A stretch of 64,000 bases of DNA. It comes from DASRDU01 sp035652435 (lineage in GTDB: Bacteria > Acidobacteriota > Blastocatellia > RBC074). Every line of letters starts with the position of its first letter. The stretch's first letter is position 1. The position numbers were made by a program, and so were the translations under genes. The notes below the pieces were generated by a model. The model ran no database searches, was not told the DNA's origin, and was given only the letters and a program-made list of their open reading frames with translations. Shown one piece after another: positions 11,651 to 21,759 of the stretch. Location of the stretch: positions 1-64,000 of the forward strand of contig DASRDU010000072.1 of NCBI GenBank assembly GCA_035652435.1, read 5' to 3'.

Positions 11651-12288
11651 ATTTGAATTCTCCTTGTGTTGGCGTGAACTTCAGTTGCTGTTTCTCAATC
11701 GGGATACGAACATACGCGCCGATTGGATTCGGTTTTTCCCCCTGGAGTGCAGGCATCCAGGCCCGCTGTGATGTTAAGAAAGACTTGGTTGAAACTCGAT
11801 CTTTGCGAAAGACAAGCAGGCCTGGATGCCTGCACTCCAGGGGGAAGCGATTATTTGCAGGACAATCGGCACCTCAGCCCGACAGTCCGGCGACGAAATC
11901 AGTGTCGGTCAGATCTCGCATGACCGGCGAATCAATGAGGCAGGCAGGCGTAACAAAAATGAATTCTTGACTTTTGCGAAGCAATTATCGTTCAATGTGA
12001 CCGAAGCTGTCATCCTCTCAACCCTGAAACACAGCTTTCATCGCACTGGATCACCCGATACTCGGGGGCATCTGACGACCTCACGTCCTGTAGACGTACA
12101 AAAATTACGCAGCCAGTTTTCCCCCACTGGTCTTTCTATGTGTCGAGCCGGCAAGGAATCGCGCCACACGGGCGAGAAGTGTCTGTCCGTGGCGTCCACA
12201 GCCGGGGACGGAGTTTTTTGTCTCCCGCTTGCGCAGCCACCTCAACTCACCCTCTGGCTGCCAACACCTCGGTCTCAGGAGAAATAGC
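11651..12288. other. Divergent intergenic region of 638 bp
   Basis: This spacer separates the minus-strand SnoaL/methyltransferase operon from the plus-strand NHL giant, so it must hold both promoters. It contains the perfect-armed palindrome at 11736-11846. The stretch 11990-12270 probably forms the leader of the NHL gene. It is less G+C-rich than neighbouring genes around 11940-12110, but no confident -35/-10 pair or known riboswitch core is visible. I see no convincing coding frame; short open frames starting MPALQG on either strand are palindrome arms read as protein. Confidence 0.6.
11736..11846. repeat. Long palindrome P1: 28 bp perfect arms, 55 nt loop
   Basis: The left arm 11736-11763 (core CTGGAGTGCAGGCATCCAGG) is the exact reverse complement of the right arm 11819-11846. 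Nothing in the 55 nt loop is recognisable. The core GGAGTGCAGGCATC matches GGAGTACAGGCTTC in the arms of P6 at 36170-36253 at 12 of 14 bases, so these two share a family. There is no T-run after the stem, so it is not a standard terminator. Confidence 0.95.
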
Positions 12289-15200
12289 ATGAAATACGCT
12301 CATCAAACTTCCTCACCAGTCCGCAATCTTCCGCCCGGTTACGCCCGGGGAGTCGTGCTGAAAAAAGTCTGTCTGATGGCATTGCTGGCAGGCGCGGGCT
12401 TTATCCTGATCGGGCATTGGGCATGGCGCGCGGTGTCGGCGGCTGATCCGATCCTCAATATCTCGACCGTGGCGGGCAGCAGCGCGGTGAGCGGGCTGGT
12501 GGCTGACCTGCAAAGCGCCCGGGGTATTGTCTCTACGGCGGACGGCCTGATTATTTATGTGGCCGACACCGCCAATCACGTGGTGCGGAAAGTTGACATT
12601 AACGCGGCGACGGTGACGGTCTTTGCCGGGAGTGCCGGATCAGCCGGTTTTTCGGGTGACAACGGAGCGGCGACCGCGGCAAAGCTCAGCAGCCCGTCCG
12701 ACGTCGCCCTCGATTCGCTCGGCAATCTTTATATCGCTGATACCGGGAACAACCGCATCAGGAGGGTGGCGACCAATGGGCAGATCAGCACGCTCGCCGG
12801 CACAGGGGACGCCGGCGCGGCGGACGGGGCAATCGCCATCGCGACTTTTTCTCAGCCGCGCGGGCTGGGTATAGATTCAGCCAACAACATCTATGTGGCC
12901 GATACCGGCAACAACCGCGTCCGCAAGATCACCGGCAGCACCGTTCAGACCATCGTCAATACAGACAGCTCACCGGGTAATGAAGGCGACGGCCAGGTCG
13001 CCACCAGCGCCCAGCTCAACGCCCCGGCGGATGTCGCCGTGGACAGCGTCAACAATAAAATTTACGTCGCGGATTCCGGCAACAACCGCGTGCGCGTGGT
13101 CTCGGGCGGGAACATCAACGCGTTCGCCGGGGGCACGATTGACGGCGTCAGCGGGGCGCCGACGGACATCAGACTGGTCAACCCGACCGGCATCGCCGTG
13201 GAAGGCAGCTTTGTTTACATCGCTGATACCGGCAATAACCGCGTGCGTGTCGTTAACACCACGACCAACACGCTCGACACGCTGGCCGGCAGCGGGATGC
13301 AGGGCTATGACGGTGACGGGTCGGCCGCGGGGCCCACGGCGCGCAGCCTGAACCTGCCTTACGGAGTGGCGGTCGCTTCGGGCGGCGCCACGATCTACCT
13401 GATGGACAGTGGCAATCGCCGCCTGCGGAAAGTGATGGCGGGGAATCTGACCACCCTGGTCAGCGACGGTTCGAGCGGGTTTGACGGGGACGCCGGGCCC
13501 GCCACCAGCGCCCGGCTGAGCGCCCCTCGCGGCGTGGCCGTGGACGGGCAGGGCAACTTCTACATCGCCGACACGGCCAATCACGTCATCCGCAAGGTCA
13601 ACAAGAGCGACGGCAAGATCAACACGATTGCCGGCACCCCGGGGAACCCGTCAGCCAGCGCGACAGATCTCAACGGTGACGGGGCCGCAGCCACCAGCGC
13701 GACCCTCAACAGCCCGACCGCCGTCGTGGTTGACAGCGGCGGGAACATTTACATCTCGGACACCGGCAATAACCGCATCCGCCGGATTGACCTGAACAAC
13801 AACATTGACACGGTCGTCGGACTGAGGGACGGAAACGCGATTGGCGGGGTGACGCTCAACAACCCGCACGAGCTGTCAGTGGACGGCAGCGGCAATATTT
13901 ACATCGCCGACACCGACAATAACCGGATTCGCAGGCTGCTCACGAACGGGACTGTCAGCAACATCGCCGGGACCGGCGCCGCGGGCAAGACCGGTGACGG
14001 CGGGCTGGCGACACTGGCCGCCCTGAATCACCCGCAGGGGGTCGCCGCGTCAGCCGACGGCGAGACGGTTTACATCGCCGACACCGGCAATAACCGCATC
14101 CGCAAACTGACCTTCAGTTCCCCGAATTACATTATCTCGTCCGTCGCCCCGACCGGAATCAACACGAATCCCGGTTTCCAGGGCGATGGTTTCTCGCCGA
14201 TTTCGGCCCGCCTCAACTCGCCGACTTCAGTCGCCCTGGATGCGAGCGGCAACTACTACGTCATGGACCGGGGCAATAACCGCGTCCGCAAAGTGTCCAT
14301 CAACGGCACGCCCGGCAATACGGGCGACGACATCATCAACACCATCATCGGCAGCGGCGTGGTCGGGTTCAGCGGCGATGGCGGCCCGGCCCCGAGTGCG
14401 GCGATCAACTTCCCGTACCAGATCGCCGTCAACGCCGACGGCGTCTACGTCGCCGACACCGGCAACAACCGGATTCGCCGGGCAACTGCCCCGCCCAACT
14501 CCGGCCCCACGCTCGCGCTCAACTGCGGCGGCAACGCCTGCGCCGGCACGCTCGCCGTCGCCGAAGGGCAGAACCTCAGCCTCACGTTGCAGGGGACTGA
14601 CCCCGATGCCGGGCAGACGCTCACTTATTCGATGCTGGATACCAATACCAACCAGCCGCTGGCCGGGGCCACGCTGAATGCCAGCACCGGGGCGTTCTCT
14701 TACACCCCGGCTTTCAACGTGGCCCCGAATGTCGTCAACGGCCAGAAGACCTTCATCGTCGAATTCAAAGTCACCGATAACGGCGGCTCGCCGCTCTCCG
14801 ATTCAAAGACGGTCACGATTAACGTGACCAACGTGAACCAGTCGCCGACGGCCGATTCCGGCGTCATCCCGGCGACCGTGGAAGCGACCAGCGCGGCAGG
14901 CGCGAGCCTGCCGCTCAACGGCACGGCCAGCGACCCGGACGGCGATACGCTGACCTTCCAGTGGAGCGATGGCGTGAATCTGATCAACGGCGCGACCACA
15001 CTGAATCCGACGGTGAACCTCGGCCTCGGCGCGCACTCGCTCATCCTGACGGTCAATGATGGTAAAGGCGGAGTCGTCAGCACGGCGGCCAAACCCGTCA
15101 CCGTGCAGGACACGACACCGCCGGTCTTTACCAGCGTCCCTTCAGACATCAATCAGCCGGTGGGACAGGGAGCCGGAGGGGCGGTGATCAACTACACCCT

Positions 15201-17883
15201 GCCGACCGTGTCAGACACGGTTTCGGGCTCCTGTACGATCAACGGCAATCCCTGCGCGCTGACGGTTTCACCGGCCGATAAAGTGCCCGGCGCGTTCTTC
15301 CCCGTGGGCACGACGACCGTCACCTTCAAGGCGACCGATGGTTCCAACAATATGGCGACGGCGAGTTTCAAGGTCATCGTCGGCGACGGCGGCAGCGGCG
15401 GAGGCAACCCGCTGGTTTACAAGATCGCTGCTTATGCGGGCAGCGGTAACTTCGGGACGGGCGGCAATGGCGGGCCCGCGTTGACCGCTTCATTCAAGCA
15501 GCCACACGGCGTGGTGATGGATAGCCTCGGTAACGTTTATATCGCCGATACGCTGGCGCGCGTCGTCCGCAAGGTAGCGACCGACGGGACGATCAGCAAC
15601 TATGTCGGGACCGGGGAGAAGGGCTCGACCGGCGACGGCGGCCCGGCGACCCAGGCGAAGCTCAACAATCCGACCGGTCTGGCCGTTGACAGCGCGAACA
15701 ACCTCTACATTGCCGACACCGGCAATCACGTGGTTCGCAAGGTCACTGCCGCGAACGGCCTGATCAGCACCATCGCCGGTTCCTTCGTTGCCGGATTCCA
15801 GGGCGATAACGGCCCGGGCGTCAATGCCAGGCTGAACTCCCCGACCGCCGTGGCGGTTGATGGCGCCAGCAACGTCTACATTGCCGACACCAGCAACCAC
15901 CGCGTCCGCAAGGTCACCGCCGCGAACGGCCTGATCAGCACCTTCGCCGGTTCCTTCATTGCCGGGTTCTCCGGCGATAACGGCCCGGCCACCAACGCGA
16001 CGCTCGACACTCCGACCGGAGTGGCCGTGACTTCAGACGGCTCGACTGTTTACATCGCCGACCAGCACAATCACCGCATCCGCCGCGTCTTCAGCGGCCA
16101 GATCAGCACGTATGCCGGCAATGGCAGCGCGGGCTACGGTGGTGACGGCGCGCTCGCGGCGGCGGCCACACTGAACTCCCCGACCGGAGTCGCGATTGAC
16201 CCTGACAGCAATGTCGTCGTCACCGACACCGGCAACGACCGCATTCGCCGGATCAATTTCAGCGACAACCTCATCAACACCATGGCCGGGACCGGCGCGG
16301 CCGGCAACACTGGCGACGGGGGCCTCGCGAAGGATGCGCTGCTGGATACGCCGACGGCGCTCGCGATTGACAAGCGCAACGGCGTGACCAGGGGCGAAGT
16401 TTATTTCTCCGATTCCGCCAACCTGCGCGTGCGCAGGCTGACGGTCAACAACGCCCCGCCAGTCCCGACTACGGTGGCCAGTCAGACCGTCCGTAAGGAT
16501 CGGACGCTTGACGTGCCGCTCTCCGCCGCCGACGCGGACGGCGACGCGGTGACTTTCAGCATCGTCTCGAACGGCCCGTTGCCGTTCCTCTCAATCATCA
16601 ACGCCAACCCGTCGGGCCGCACCGCGACGCTGCACATCGCCCCGAATAACGGCAACGTCGGCGTCTACAATCTGCAGATCAAGGCGACCGACAGCAAGCA
16701 GTCCGAGACGCTGACCCCGCAATTCACGGTCTCGATCACCGAGAACCGCCCGCCGGTGGCGAGCATCGCCGGCGGCTCGCAGCTCACGCTGACGACCGGC
16801 GGCAACAGCGTCACGCTGGTGCTTGACGGCACGCCTTCGAGCGACCCCGACGGCGACCCGCTCACTTACGACTGGAAGGAAGGCGCGGCCGGTCTGGGCA
16901 CTTCGTCCACGATCACGCCGACGCTCGGGATCGGCCAGCACGCGATCACGCTGACAGTGAGCGATGGTCTGCTGACCAACAGCTTCACGCAGAACATCAC
17001 GGTCAACAGCACCGGGGGCGGGCCGATAGCGATCATCAACGGGCCTTCGAGCGTCAACTCCGCCAGCGGTCAGCCCGTCAGTGTGGCCTTTGACGGCTCA
17101 TCATCAACCGGCAACCCGACCACTTATCAGTGGATGGTGGACGGCAGCCCGCAGGGCGGTAACACCCCGTCACTGACCCCGTCGCTCGCGGTCGGCAACC
17201 ACGAAATCAAGCTGACGGTCACCAACGCTTCGGGCAGCAACACCGCCACGAAGAGCGTGACCGTCACGGTCGGCGGCCCGACGGCCTGCATCGTCGGCGG
17301 GGCGACTGCGACTGTGACCGCGTCGAACGGGACCAGCGCCGCCGTCACGCTCGACGGCTCGTGTACGACCGGGTCGGGGCAGCTCGCGTATCAGTGGACG
17401 GTTGACGGGACCGTTCAGAACGGCACCGGGGTGACCCTCCAGGTGACATTGAATGTCGGCACCCACGCGATCAAGCTCAAGGCCACCGACAGCCAGAACC
17501 GCAGCAGCGAAGCCACGCAGACGCTCACCGTCCAGGCTGCCAGTAGTGACCCGCTCCCCTGCGGCGACGGCGTCGGGCTTTACATCTGCAGCACGGGCAG
17601 CACTCCCCCCGGGATTGAGCCTTCGGCGGGCCGACAGGGTTCATCAGTGGATGTCACGATCAACGGCTTCGGCTTCCTCCAGGGGGCCACAGTCATTGTC
17701 GGCGGCACTGGCATCACGACCCAGGTGCTGTCGGTCACGCAGACAAAGGTCGTGGTCAGGTTCGTCATCGCCAGCAACGCCCCGACTGGCACGAGCAACA
17801 GCACCAAGCGCACCATTACGGTCGTCAACCCCGACGGCTCGACCGTCTCGACCGGGCGCGTCTTTGGCGTGTTACCAAAGTAG
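12289..17883 (+). CDS. Giant exported NHL-repeat protein with HYR, Ig-like and IPT/TIG domains
   Basis: The ATG at 12289 is chosen for its CAGGAGA ribosome site; an in-frame upstream ATG at 12229 has none. The 1,864-residue product has an N-terminal hydrophobic segment (about 25-47, then SAADP), so it is exported or anchored. It has 18 NHL units with the signature (I/V)AD(T/S)xNxxxR(K/R): 12 between about 13 and 14.5 kb and six from 15.5 to 16.4 kb. NHL propellers have six blades, so this fits three propellers. Between the blocks lie cadherin/PKD-like and HYR domains (DTTPPVFTSVPSDINQPVGQ). After them come repeated Ig/PKD-like units with SSDPDGDPLTY and a C-terminal IPT/TIG-like domain (GQGSSVDVTINGFGFL-type, from about 17.6 kb). 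No catalytic motif is seen. It is probably a surface adhesion or binding protein. Confidence 0.93.
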   Translation: MKYAHQTSSPVRNLPPGYARGVVLKKVCLMALLAGAGFILIGHWAWRAVSAADPILNISTVAGSSAVSGLVADLQSARGIVSTADGLIIYVADTANHVVRKVDINAATVTVFAGSAGSAGFSGDNGAATAAKLSSPSDVALDSLGNLYIADTGNNRIRRVATNGQISTLAGTGDAGAADGAIAIATFSQPRGLGIDSANNIYVADTGNNRVRKITGSTVQTIVNTDSSPGNEGDGQVATSAQLNAPADVAVDSVNNKIYVADSGNNRVRVVSGGNINAFAGGTIDGVSGAPTDIRLVNPTGIAVEGSFVYIADTGNNRVRVVNTTTNTLDTLAGSGMQGYDGDGSAAGPTARSLNLPYGVAVASGGATIYLMDSGNRRLRKVMAGNLTTLVSDGSSGFDGDAGPATSARLSAPRGVAVDGQGNFYIADTANHVIRKVNKSDGKINTIAGTPGNPSASATDLNGDGAAATSATLNSPTAVVVDSGGNIYISDTGNNRIRRIDLNNNIDTVVGLRDGNAIGGVTLNNPHELSVDGSGNIYIADTDNNRIRRLLTNGTVSNIAGTGAAGKTGDGGLATLAALNHPQGVAASADGETVYIADTGNNRIRKLTFSSPNYIISSVAPTGINTNPGFQGDGFSPISARLNSPTSVALDASGNYYVMDRGNNRVRKVSINGTPGNTGDDIINTIIGSGVVGFSGDGGPAPSAAINFPYQIAVNADGVYVADTGNNRIRRATAPPNSGPTLALNCGGNACAGTLAVAEGQNLSLTLQGTDPDAGQTLTYSMLDTNTNQPLAGATLNASTGAFSYTPAFNVAPNVVNGQKTFIVEFKVTDNGGSPLSDSKTVTINVTNVNQSPTADSGVIPATVEATSAAGASLPLNGTASDPDGDTLTFQWSDGVNLINGATTLNPTVNLGLGAHSLILTVNDGKGGVVSTAAKPVTVQDTTPPVFTSVPSDINQPVGQGAGGAVINYTLPTVSDTVSGSCTINGNPCALTVSPADKVPGAFFPVGTTTVTFKATDGSNNMATASFKVIVGDGGSGGGNPLVYKIAAYAGSGNFGTGGNGGPALTASFKQPHGVVMDSLGNVYIADTLARVVRKVATDGTISNYVGTGEKGSTGDGGPATQAKLNNPTGLAVDSANNLYIADTGNHVVRKVTAANGLISTIAGSFVAGFQGDNGPGVNARLNSPTAVAVDGASNVYIADTSNHRVRKVTAANGLISTFAGSFIAGFSGDNGPATNATLDTPTGVAVTSDGSTVYIADQHNHRIRRVFSGQISTYAGNGSAGYGGDGALAAAATLNSPTGVAIDPDSNVVVTDTGNDRIRRINFSDNLINTMAGTGAAGNTGDGGLAKDALLDTPTALAIDKRNGVTRGEVYFSDSANLRVRRLTVNNAPPVPTTVASQTVRKDRTLDVPLSAADADGDAVTFSIVSNGPLPFLSIINANPSGRTATLHIAPNNGNVGVYNLQIKATDSKQSETLTPQFTVSITENRPPVASIAGGSQLTLTTGGNSVTLVLDGTPSSDPDGDPLTYDWKEGAAGLGTSSTITPTLGIGQHAITLTVSDGLLTNSFTQNITVNSTGGGPIAIINGPSSVNSASGQPVSVAFDGSSSTGNPTTYQWMVDGSPQGGNTPSLTPSLAVGNHEIKLTVTNASGSNTATKSVTVTVGGPTACIVGGATATVTASNGTSAAVTLDGSCTTGSGQLAYQWTVDGTVQNGTGVTLQVTLNVGTHAIKLKATDSQNRSSEATQTLTVQAASSDPLPCGDGVGLYICSTGSTPPGIEPSAGRQGSSVDVTINGFGFLQGATVIVGGTGITTQVLSVTQTKVVVRFVIASNAPTGTSNSTKRTITVVNPDGSTVSTGRVFGVLPK

Positions 17884-17890
17884 TCTGAGA

Positions 17891-17982
17891 GAGGGGGAGA
17901 GCGGGGGAGTGGGAGAGATCAGGGAGCTTTGTGAACTGAAGCTCCCTATCTCCTCTTCTCACGCTCCCCCGCTCTCCCCCTC
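17891..17982. repeat. Palindrome P2: G-rich unit arms between convergent genes
   Basis: Left arm 17891-17929 begins GAGGGGGAGAGCGGGGGAG and ends AGGGAGCTT; right arm 17939-17982 carries the reverse complement of both blocks with an unmatched middle. The arms are made of short GGGGGAG-type units. It lies between the convergent NHL gene and an alpha/beta hydrolase, and its right arm overlaps the hydrolase stop codon. It could act as a bidirectional transcription stop, but there are no T-runs. Confidence 0.85.
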
Positions 17983-18838
17983 ACTCCTTCAGGAACTTCG
18001 TAGTTTCAGCGAGGAAGATACCAAGCTGGTCGTGGTGCAGCCAGTGGCCGGCGTTGGGGACTTTGACGACGCGGCGGTTTTTGATCGCGTCCGATCTGCC
18101 GTCCTGCTCCGGGGCGAGCGCCCAGCTTTCCATCCCCCAGAACAGCAGCACCGGGCAGGTGATCTGGCCAAGGATTTCCCGTATGTCATCATGACCCAGC
18201 CCGTAAGGCGCGAAGAGTCGCGCGTAATTATCGAACTTCCACACGAGCGACCCGTCAGCATTCCAGTTCGTGCCGTGCAGCGTCAGGTGTTCGGCGACTT
18301 CATCGGAGAGGAACGGGTTGGCTTCCTTCATCCGCGCGACGGCCGAGGCGAGGTCGGGGTAGCTGCGCGGCTCGCGCCGCTCAATATTGCGCTCCGCCTC
18401 GATCCACCTGCGCAGTCGCTCCGAAGCCGGTCGTGGCACGCGCGCCGCAGGCGGCGGACTCATCCCTTCAATCGCCACGACTTTCTTCACCCGGTCCGGG
18501 TAGACTCCCGAATAAAGCAGCGTCACGACCGCGCCGAGCGAGTGGCCGACGATGTACAGCGGGAAGTCGTTGATGATGTCCGCGAGCGCCGACAGATCCA
18601 GCACGTGTTCGATCACGCTGTAGATCGCGCCCGGCGCCTGCGCGCTGTTGCCGTGCCCGCGCAGGTCGAGCGCGTAGACGTGAAAGTCCCGGCGCAGCTC
18701 GCGCGCCACCCAGTCCCAGCTCCGCGCGTGATCCAGCCCGCCGTGGACCAGGATCAGCGAAGGCTTGCCCTCCTCGCCGAAGTCCCAGAATTGCAGCTTC
18801 AGCCGGTGCGAATAGAAGAAGTGTGAAATCGGTTCCAC
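17981..18838 (-). CDS. Alpha/beta hydrolase
   Basis: GTG at 18838 is the preferred start, seven bases after a GGGGGG ribosome site. The frame is open to 18940, but the extra N-terminal residues (FILHPSAFILHS) are simply the translated GGATGAA tandem repeat. The 285-residue product has the oxyanion-loop region LILVHGGLDHARSWD, the nucleophile elbow VGHSLGAVV with Ser, a cap of about 60 residues after MSPPPAARVPRPAS, and a late histidine in NAGHWLHHDQ. A Ser-His hydrolase of esterase/lactonase type is clear; the substrate is not. No signal peptide is seen. It is convergent with the NHL gene and divergent from the PIG-L gene at 19074, with a CRP-like site between. Confidence 0.9.
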   Translation of the reverse strand: MEPISHFFYSHRLKLQFWDFGEEGKPSLILVHGGLDHARSWDWVARELRRDFHVYALDLRGHGNSAQAPGAIYSVIEHVLDLSALADIINDFPLYIVGHSLGAVVTLLYSGVYPDRVKKVVAIEGMSPPPAARVPRPASERLRRWIEAERNIERREPRSYPDLASAVARMKEANPFLSDEVAEHLTLHGTNWNADGSLVWKFDNYARLFAPYGLGHDDIREILGQITCPVLLFWGMESWALAPEQDGRSDAIKNRRVVKVPNAGHWLHHDQLGIFLAETTKFLKE

Positions 18839-18858
18839 GAGTGTCCCCCCGACAGAGT

Positions 18859-18890
18859 GAAGGATGAAGGCGGAAGGATGAAGGATGAAT
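18859..18890. repeat. Short tandem repeat of GGATGAA units
   Basis: Three to four imperfect copies of GAAGGATGAA lie just upstream of the hydrolase start. The unit has the same short-period style as palindrome arms elsewhere in the window, but no reverse-complement partner is found nearby, so it may be a half-site or a decayed element. Confidence 0.7.
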
Positions 18891-18959
18891 CCGGATTTAT
18901 CAACCGCGGGCCTGATCAGTACGCCATCCGGCTTGCCCAAACTCGGACGCTTACATTAT

Positions 18960-18975
18960 TGTGACGTTCGTCACG
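18960..18975. promoter_or_regulatory. CRP/FNR-family-like operator
   Basis: TGTGACGTTCGTCACG fits the CRP consensus TGTGA-N6-TCACA in nine of ten fixed bases, and its centre is near-palindromic (GTGACG-TT-CGTCAC without the two central bases matching). It sits between the divergent hydrolase (start 18838) and the first gene of the carbohydrate island (start 19074), so it could control either. No CRP-like gene is in the window. Confidence 0.5.
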
Positions 18976-19073
18976 GAAATTTCTTCGGCCGGGTCCGGCC
19001 TTTATCAGGAATCACAGATTAATCCACCTGCGCTCCGCACTGCTCGGGCGGTGGCGCTGTCCCCAATATTCAA

Positions 19074-19844
19074 ATGCTGCCAGACACCAACAACGTTCTC
19101 TCATTCATGGCTCACGCCGACGACGCGGAGTTCCTCTGCGCGGGCACGCTGGCGCGGCTCCGGGCTAAAGGGTTTCAGATTCATATCGCCACGATGACGG
19201 CGGGCGATGCCGGGAGCAAGGATTTACCGCCCGAAGAGATTTCGCACATCAGGCTGGGTGAAGCTGCGCGTTCGGTCGCGCTGCTCGAAGGGACTTTTCA
19301 TTGCGCCTGGCAGAAAGAGCTGATGATCACTTATGACCCCCCGACCCTGAAGAAGGTCACCGAAATCGTGCGACAGGTCAGGCCGCTCATCGTCTTCACT
19401 CACTCGCCGGCGGACTATCTGATTGATCACGAGATGACCAGCCTGCTCGTGCGCGCCGCCACCTTCGCCGCGAGCGTCCCGAACGTCAGGACAGGGGAAG
19501 ACAATGCCGCGGCTGCGACCGACGGTATCCCTTACCTTTATTACGCCGACGCGCTCGAAGGGAAAGATATCTTCGGCGAGCCCGTCAATCCGGGCTTTTA
19601 CGTGGACATCTCGGACGTGATCGAAACCAAGGAGGGGATGCTGGCCTGCCACGCGAGCCAGCGCGAATGGCTGCTCAAACAGCACGGCATGGATAATTAC
19701 GTCAATTCGATGAAAGAGTGGTCGGCGCGACGCGGCGAAGAATCCGGGGTGCAGTATGCCGAAGCTTTCCGCCAGCACCTCGGCCACGCCTACCCGCAGG
19801 ATAACAAACTCGCCGAATTGCTGGGCATCATCGAAAACCATTGA
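19074..19844 (+). CDS. PIG-L (LmbE-like) N-deacetylase
   Basis: This 256-residue protein is the usual size for the family. The metal motif appears as AHADDAE (13-19), a variant of AHPDDE, and a distal histidine is in DYLIDHEMTS, as expected for the HxxH-like ligand. It has no signal peptide, so it is probably cytoplasmic, unlike the large exported PIG-L at 0.2-2.8 kb. It opens a plus-strand set of sugar genes (DUF1080, Gfo/Idh/MocA, polysaccharide deacetylase), which supports a role in deacetylating an amino sugar or its conjugate. Its TGA lies 30 nt before the next gene's preferred start. The ribosome site is weak. Confidence 0.9.
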   Translation: MLPDTNNVLSFMAHADDAEFLCAGTLARLRAKGFQIHIATMTAGDAGSKDLPPEEISHIRLGEAARSVALLEGTFHCAWQKELMITYDPPTLKKVTEIVRQVRPLIVFTHSPADYLIDHEMTSLLVRAATFAASVPNVRTGEDNAAAATDGIPYLYYADALEGKDIFGEPVNPGFYVDISDVIETKEGMLACHASQREWLLKQHGMDNYVNSMKEWSARRGEESGVQYAEAFRQHLGHAYPQDNKLAELLGIIENH

Positions 19845-19873
19845 AACGGACTATCAACTACCCTGGCAGAAGC

Positions 19874-20518
<645 letters not shown>

Positions 20519-20526
20519 AAAAGTTA

Positions 20527-20592
20527 TCCGCGAAGTTACACGAATAACCACGAAGACAAGCCCGGCTCCTTCGTGCAGCTTCGTGTGGCCTG
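20527..20592. repeat. Imperfect palindrome P4 built on CACGAAG units
   Basis: Left arm 20527-20559 contains ACACGAA and CCACGAAG; right arm 20566-20592 contains CTTCGTG twice. The pairing is imperfect. It fills the spacer between the DUF1080 and Gfo/Idh/MocA genes and ends about 20 bases before the ribosome site of the latter. Confidence 0.6.
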
Positions 20593-20617
20593 GCGGAAGA
20601 TTCCTGAAGGAGAGAAA

Positions 20618-21649
20618 ATGGATAAACTCGGGGTCGGCCTGATCGGAACCGGCTGGGTTTCCGGCGAACACATCAAGGCCTTTCACCAGAACCCGCACAC
20701 CGAAGTCATCGGCATCTGCAGCCGCGAGGCCGCGCGCGCCGAAACACAGATCAGGGAGATGGGGCTCGGGAGCTGCCGCGCGTATTCACAACTCGACGAG
20801 ATGCTCAAAGACGAACGCATCAGGATCATCTCGATCTGCACGCCGCACCACCTGCACGCCGAGCAGGCGATTGAGTCAGCCGAAGCCGGGAAGCACCTGC
20901 TCATCGAAAAGCCGATCGCGATCAATCTGCCGAGCCTGCGCCAGCTCCAGTCGGCCATCGAGAAAACAAAAGTCAAAACCGTCGTCAGCTTCGTGCTGCG
21001 CTGGAACCCGCTCTTCGAGAATATCCGGGCGATGCTCGCCGACGGGATGATCGGCAATGTCTTTTACGCCGAAGTTGATTACCTGCACGGCATCGGCCCG
21101 TGGTATCAGCAGTACTCGTGGAACATCAAAAAAGAGATCGGCGCGAGCAACCTCCTGACCGCCGGCTGTCACGCCGTGGACGGCCTGCGGTGGTTCGTCG
21201 GACCTGATAAAGAGGTGGTCGAAGTGAGTGCCTATGCCAACTACAGCCGGACCAACCCGCTCCATTACGAGTACGAGCCTAACAGCATCACGATGATGAA
21301 ATTCGCCGACGGGACGATTGGCAAGACGGGCTGTTCGGTCGAATGCGTGATGCCTTACGAATTCAATATCAAACTCCTCGGCGACGAGGGCACGATCCGT
21401 AACAACCAGGTCTGGTCGAAGAAGAAATATCCGGGTCAGACCGCCTGGGCGACCGTACCGACGGTGATGCCCGACAGCGGCGACGTGTCGCATCACCCTT
21501 TTGTCGGCGAGATCAACCATCTGGTTGACTGCATCCTCGCCGACACCGAATCGCACGTGAATGTGGCCGACGCGGTGAAGACGCACGAGATTTGTCTGGC
21601 CTCGGAGATTTCCGCGCGCGAAGGCCGTCCGGTGAAATTGCCGCTGTGA
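20618..21649 (+). CDS. Gfo/Idh/MocA family oxidoreductase
   Basis: The ATG at 20618 follows GAAGGAGAG; an upstream in-frame ATG at 20573 is in the palindrome spacer. The 343-residue protein has the NAD(P) Rossmann motif GVGLIGTGWVSGEH (5-18), the signature EKP (97-99) and the catalytic helix region AGCHAVDGLRWF. The C-terminal alpha/beta domain has the expected sheet. Family members oxidise or epimerise sugar hydroxyls, often at C3. There is no signal peptide, so it acts in the cytoplasm. Placement right after DUF1080 suggests it makes or consumes a keto-sugar. Confidence 0.93.
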   Translation: MDKLGVGLIGTGWVSGEHIKAFHQNPHTEVIGICSREAARAETQIREMGLGSCRAYSQLDEMLKDERIRIISICTPHHLHAEQAIESAEAGKHLLIEKPIAINLPSLRQLQSAIEKTKVKTVVSFVLRWNPLFENIRAMLADGMIGNVFYAEVDYLHGIGPWYQQYSWNIKKEIGASNLLTAGCHAVDGLRWFVGPDKEVVEVSAYANYSRTNPLHYEYEPNSITMMKFADGTIGKTGCSVECVMPYEFNIKLLGDEGTIRNNQVWSKKKYPGQTAWATVPTVMPDSGDVSHHPFVGEINHLVDCILADTESHVNVADAVKTHEICLASEISAREGRPVKLPL

Positions 21650-21657
21650 ATAAATAG

Positions 21658-21738
21658 ACCGCGGACGGGTGCGGATATTGCGGATCAGCGCGGGTCAGAT
21701 CAGCGTCAATCCGCCCCGATCCGTTTCATCCGCGTTCC
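21658..21738. repeat. Imperfect palindrome P5 built on GCGGAT units
   Basis: Left arm 21658-21691 has CGCGGAC, GCGGAT and GCGGAT; right arm 21700-21738 has ATCCG three times in matching spacing. It fills most of the spacer between the oxidoreductase and the polysaccharide deacetylase. Confidence 0.7.
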
Positions 21739-21759
21739 ATTTCCCATAAGAAAGTTGCC

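Noticed and set aside
12060..12250. Possible riboswitch in the leader of the NHL gene
   Set aside because: The leader has some stems, but I could not match a cyclic-di-GMP, cobalamin or other known core.
11653..12287. Short frames in the 11.7-12.3 kb spacer starting MPALQG
   Set aside because: They are palindrome arms read as protein; the same peptide start appears on both strands because the arms are inverted copies.
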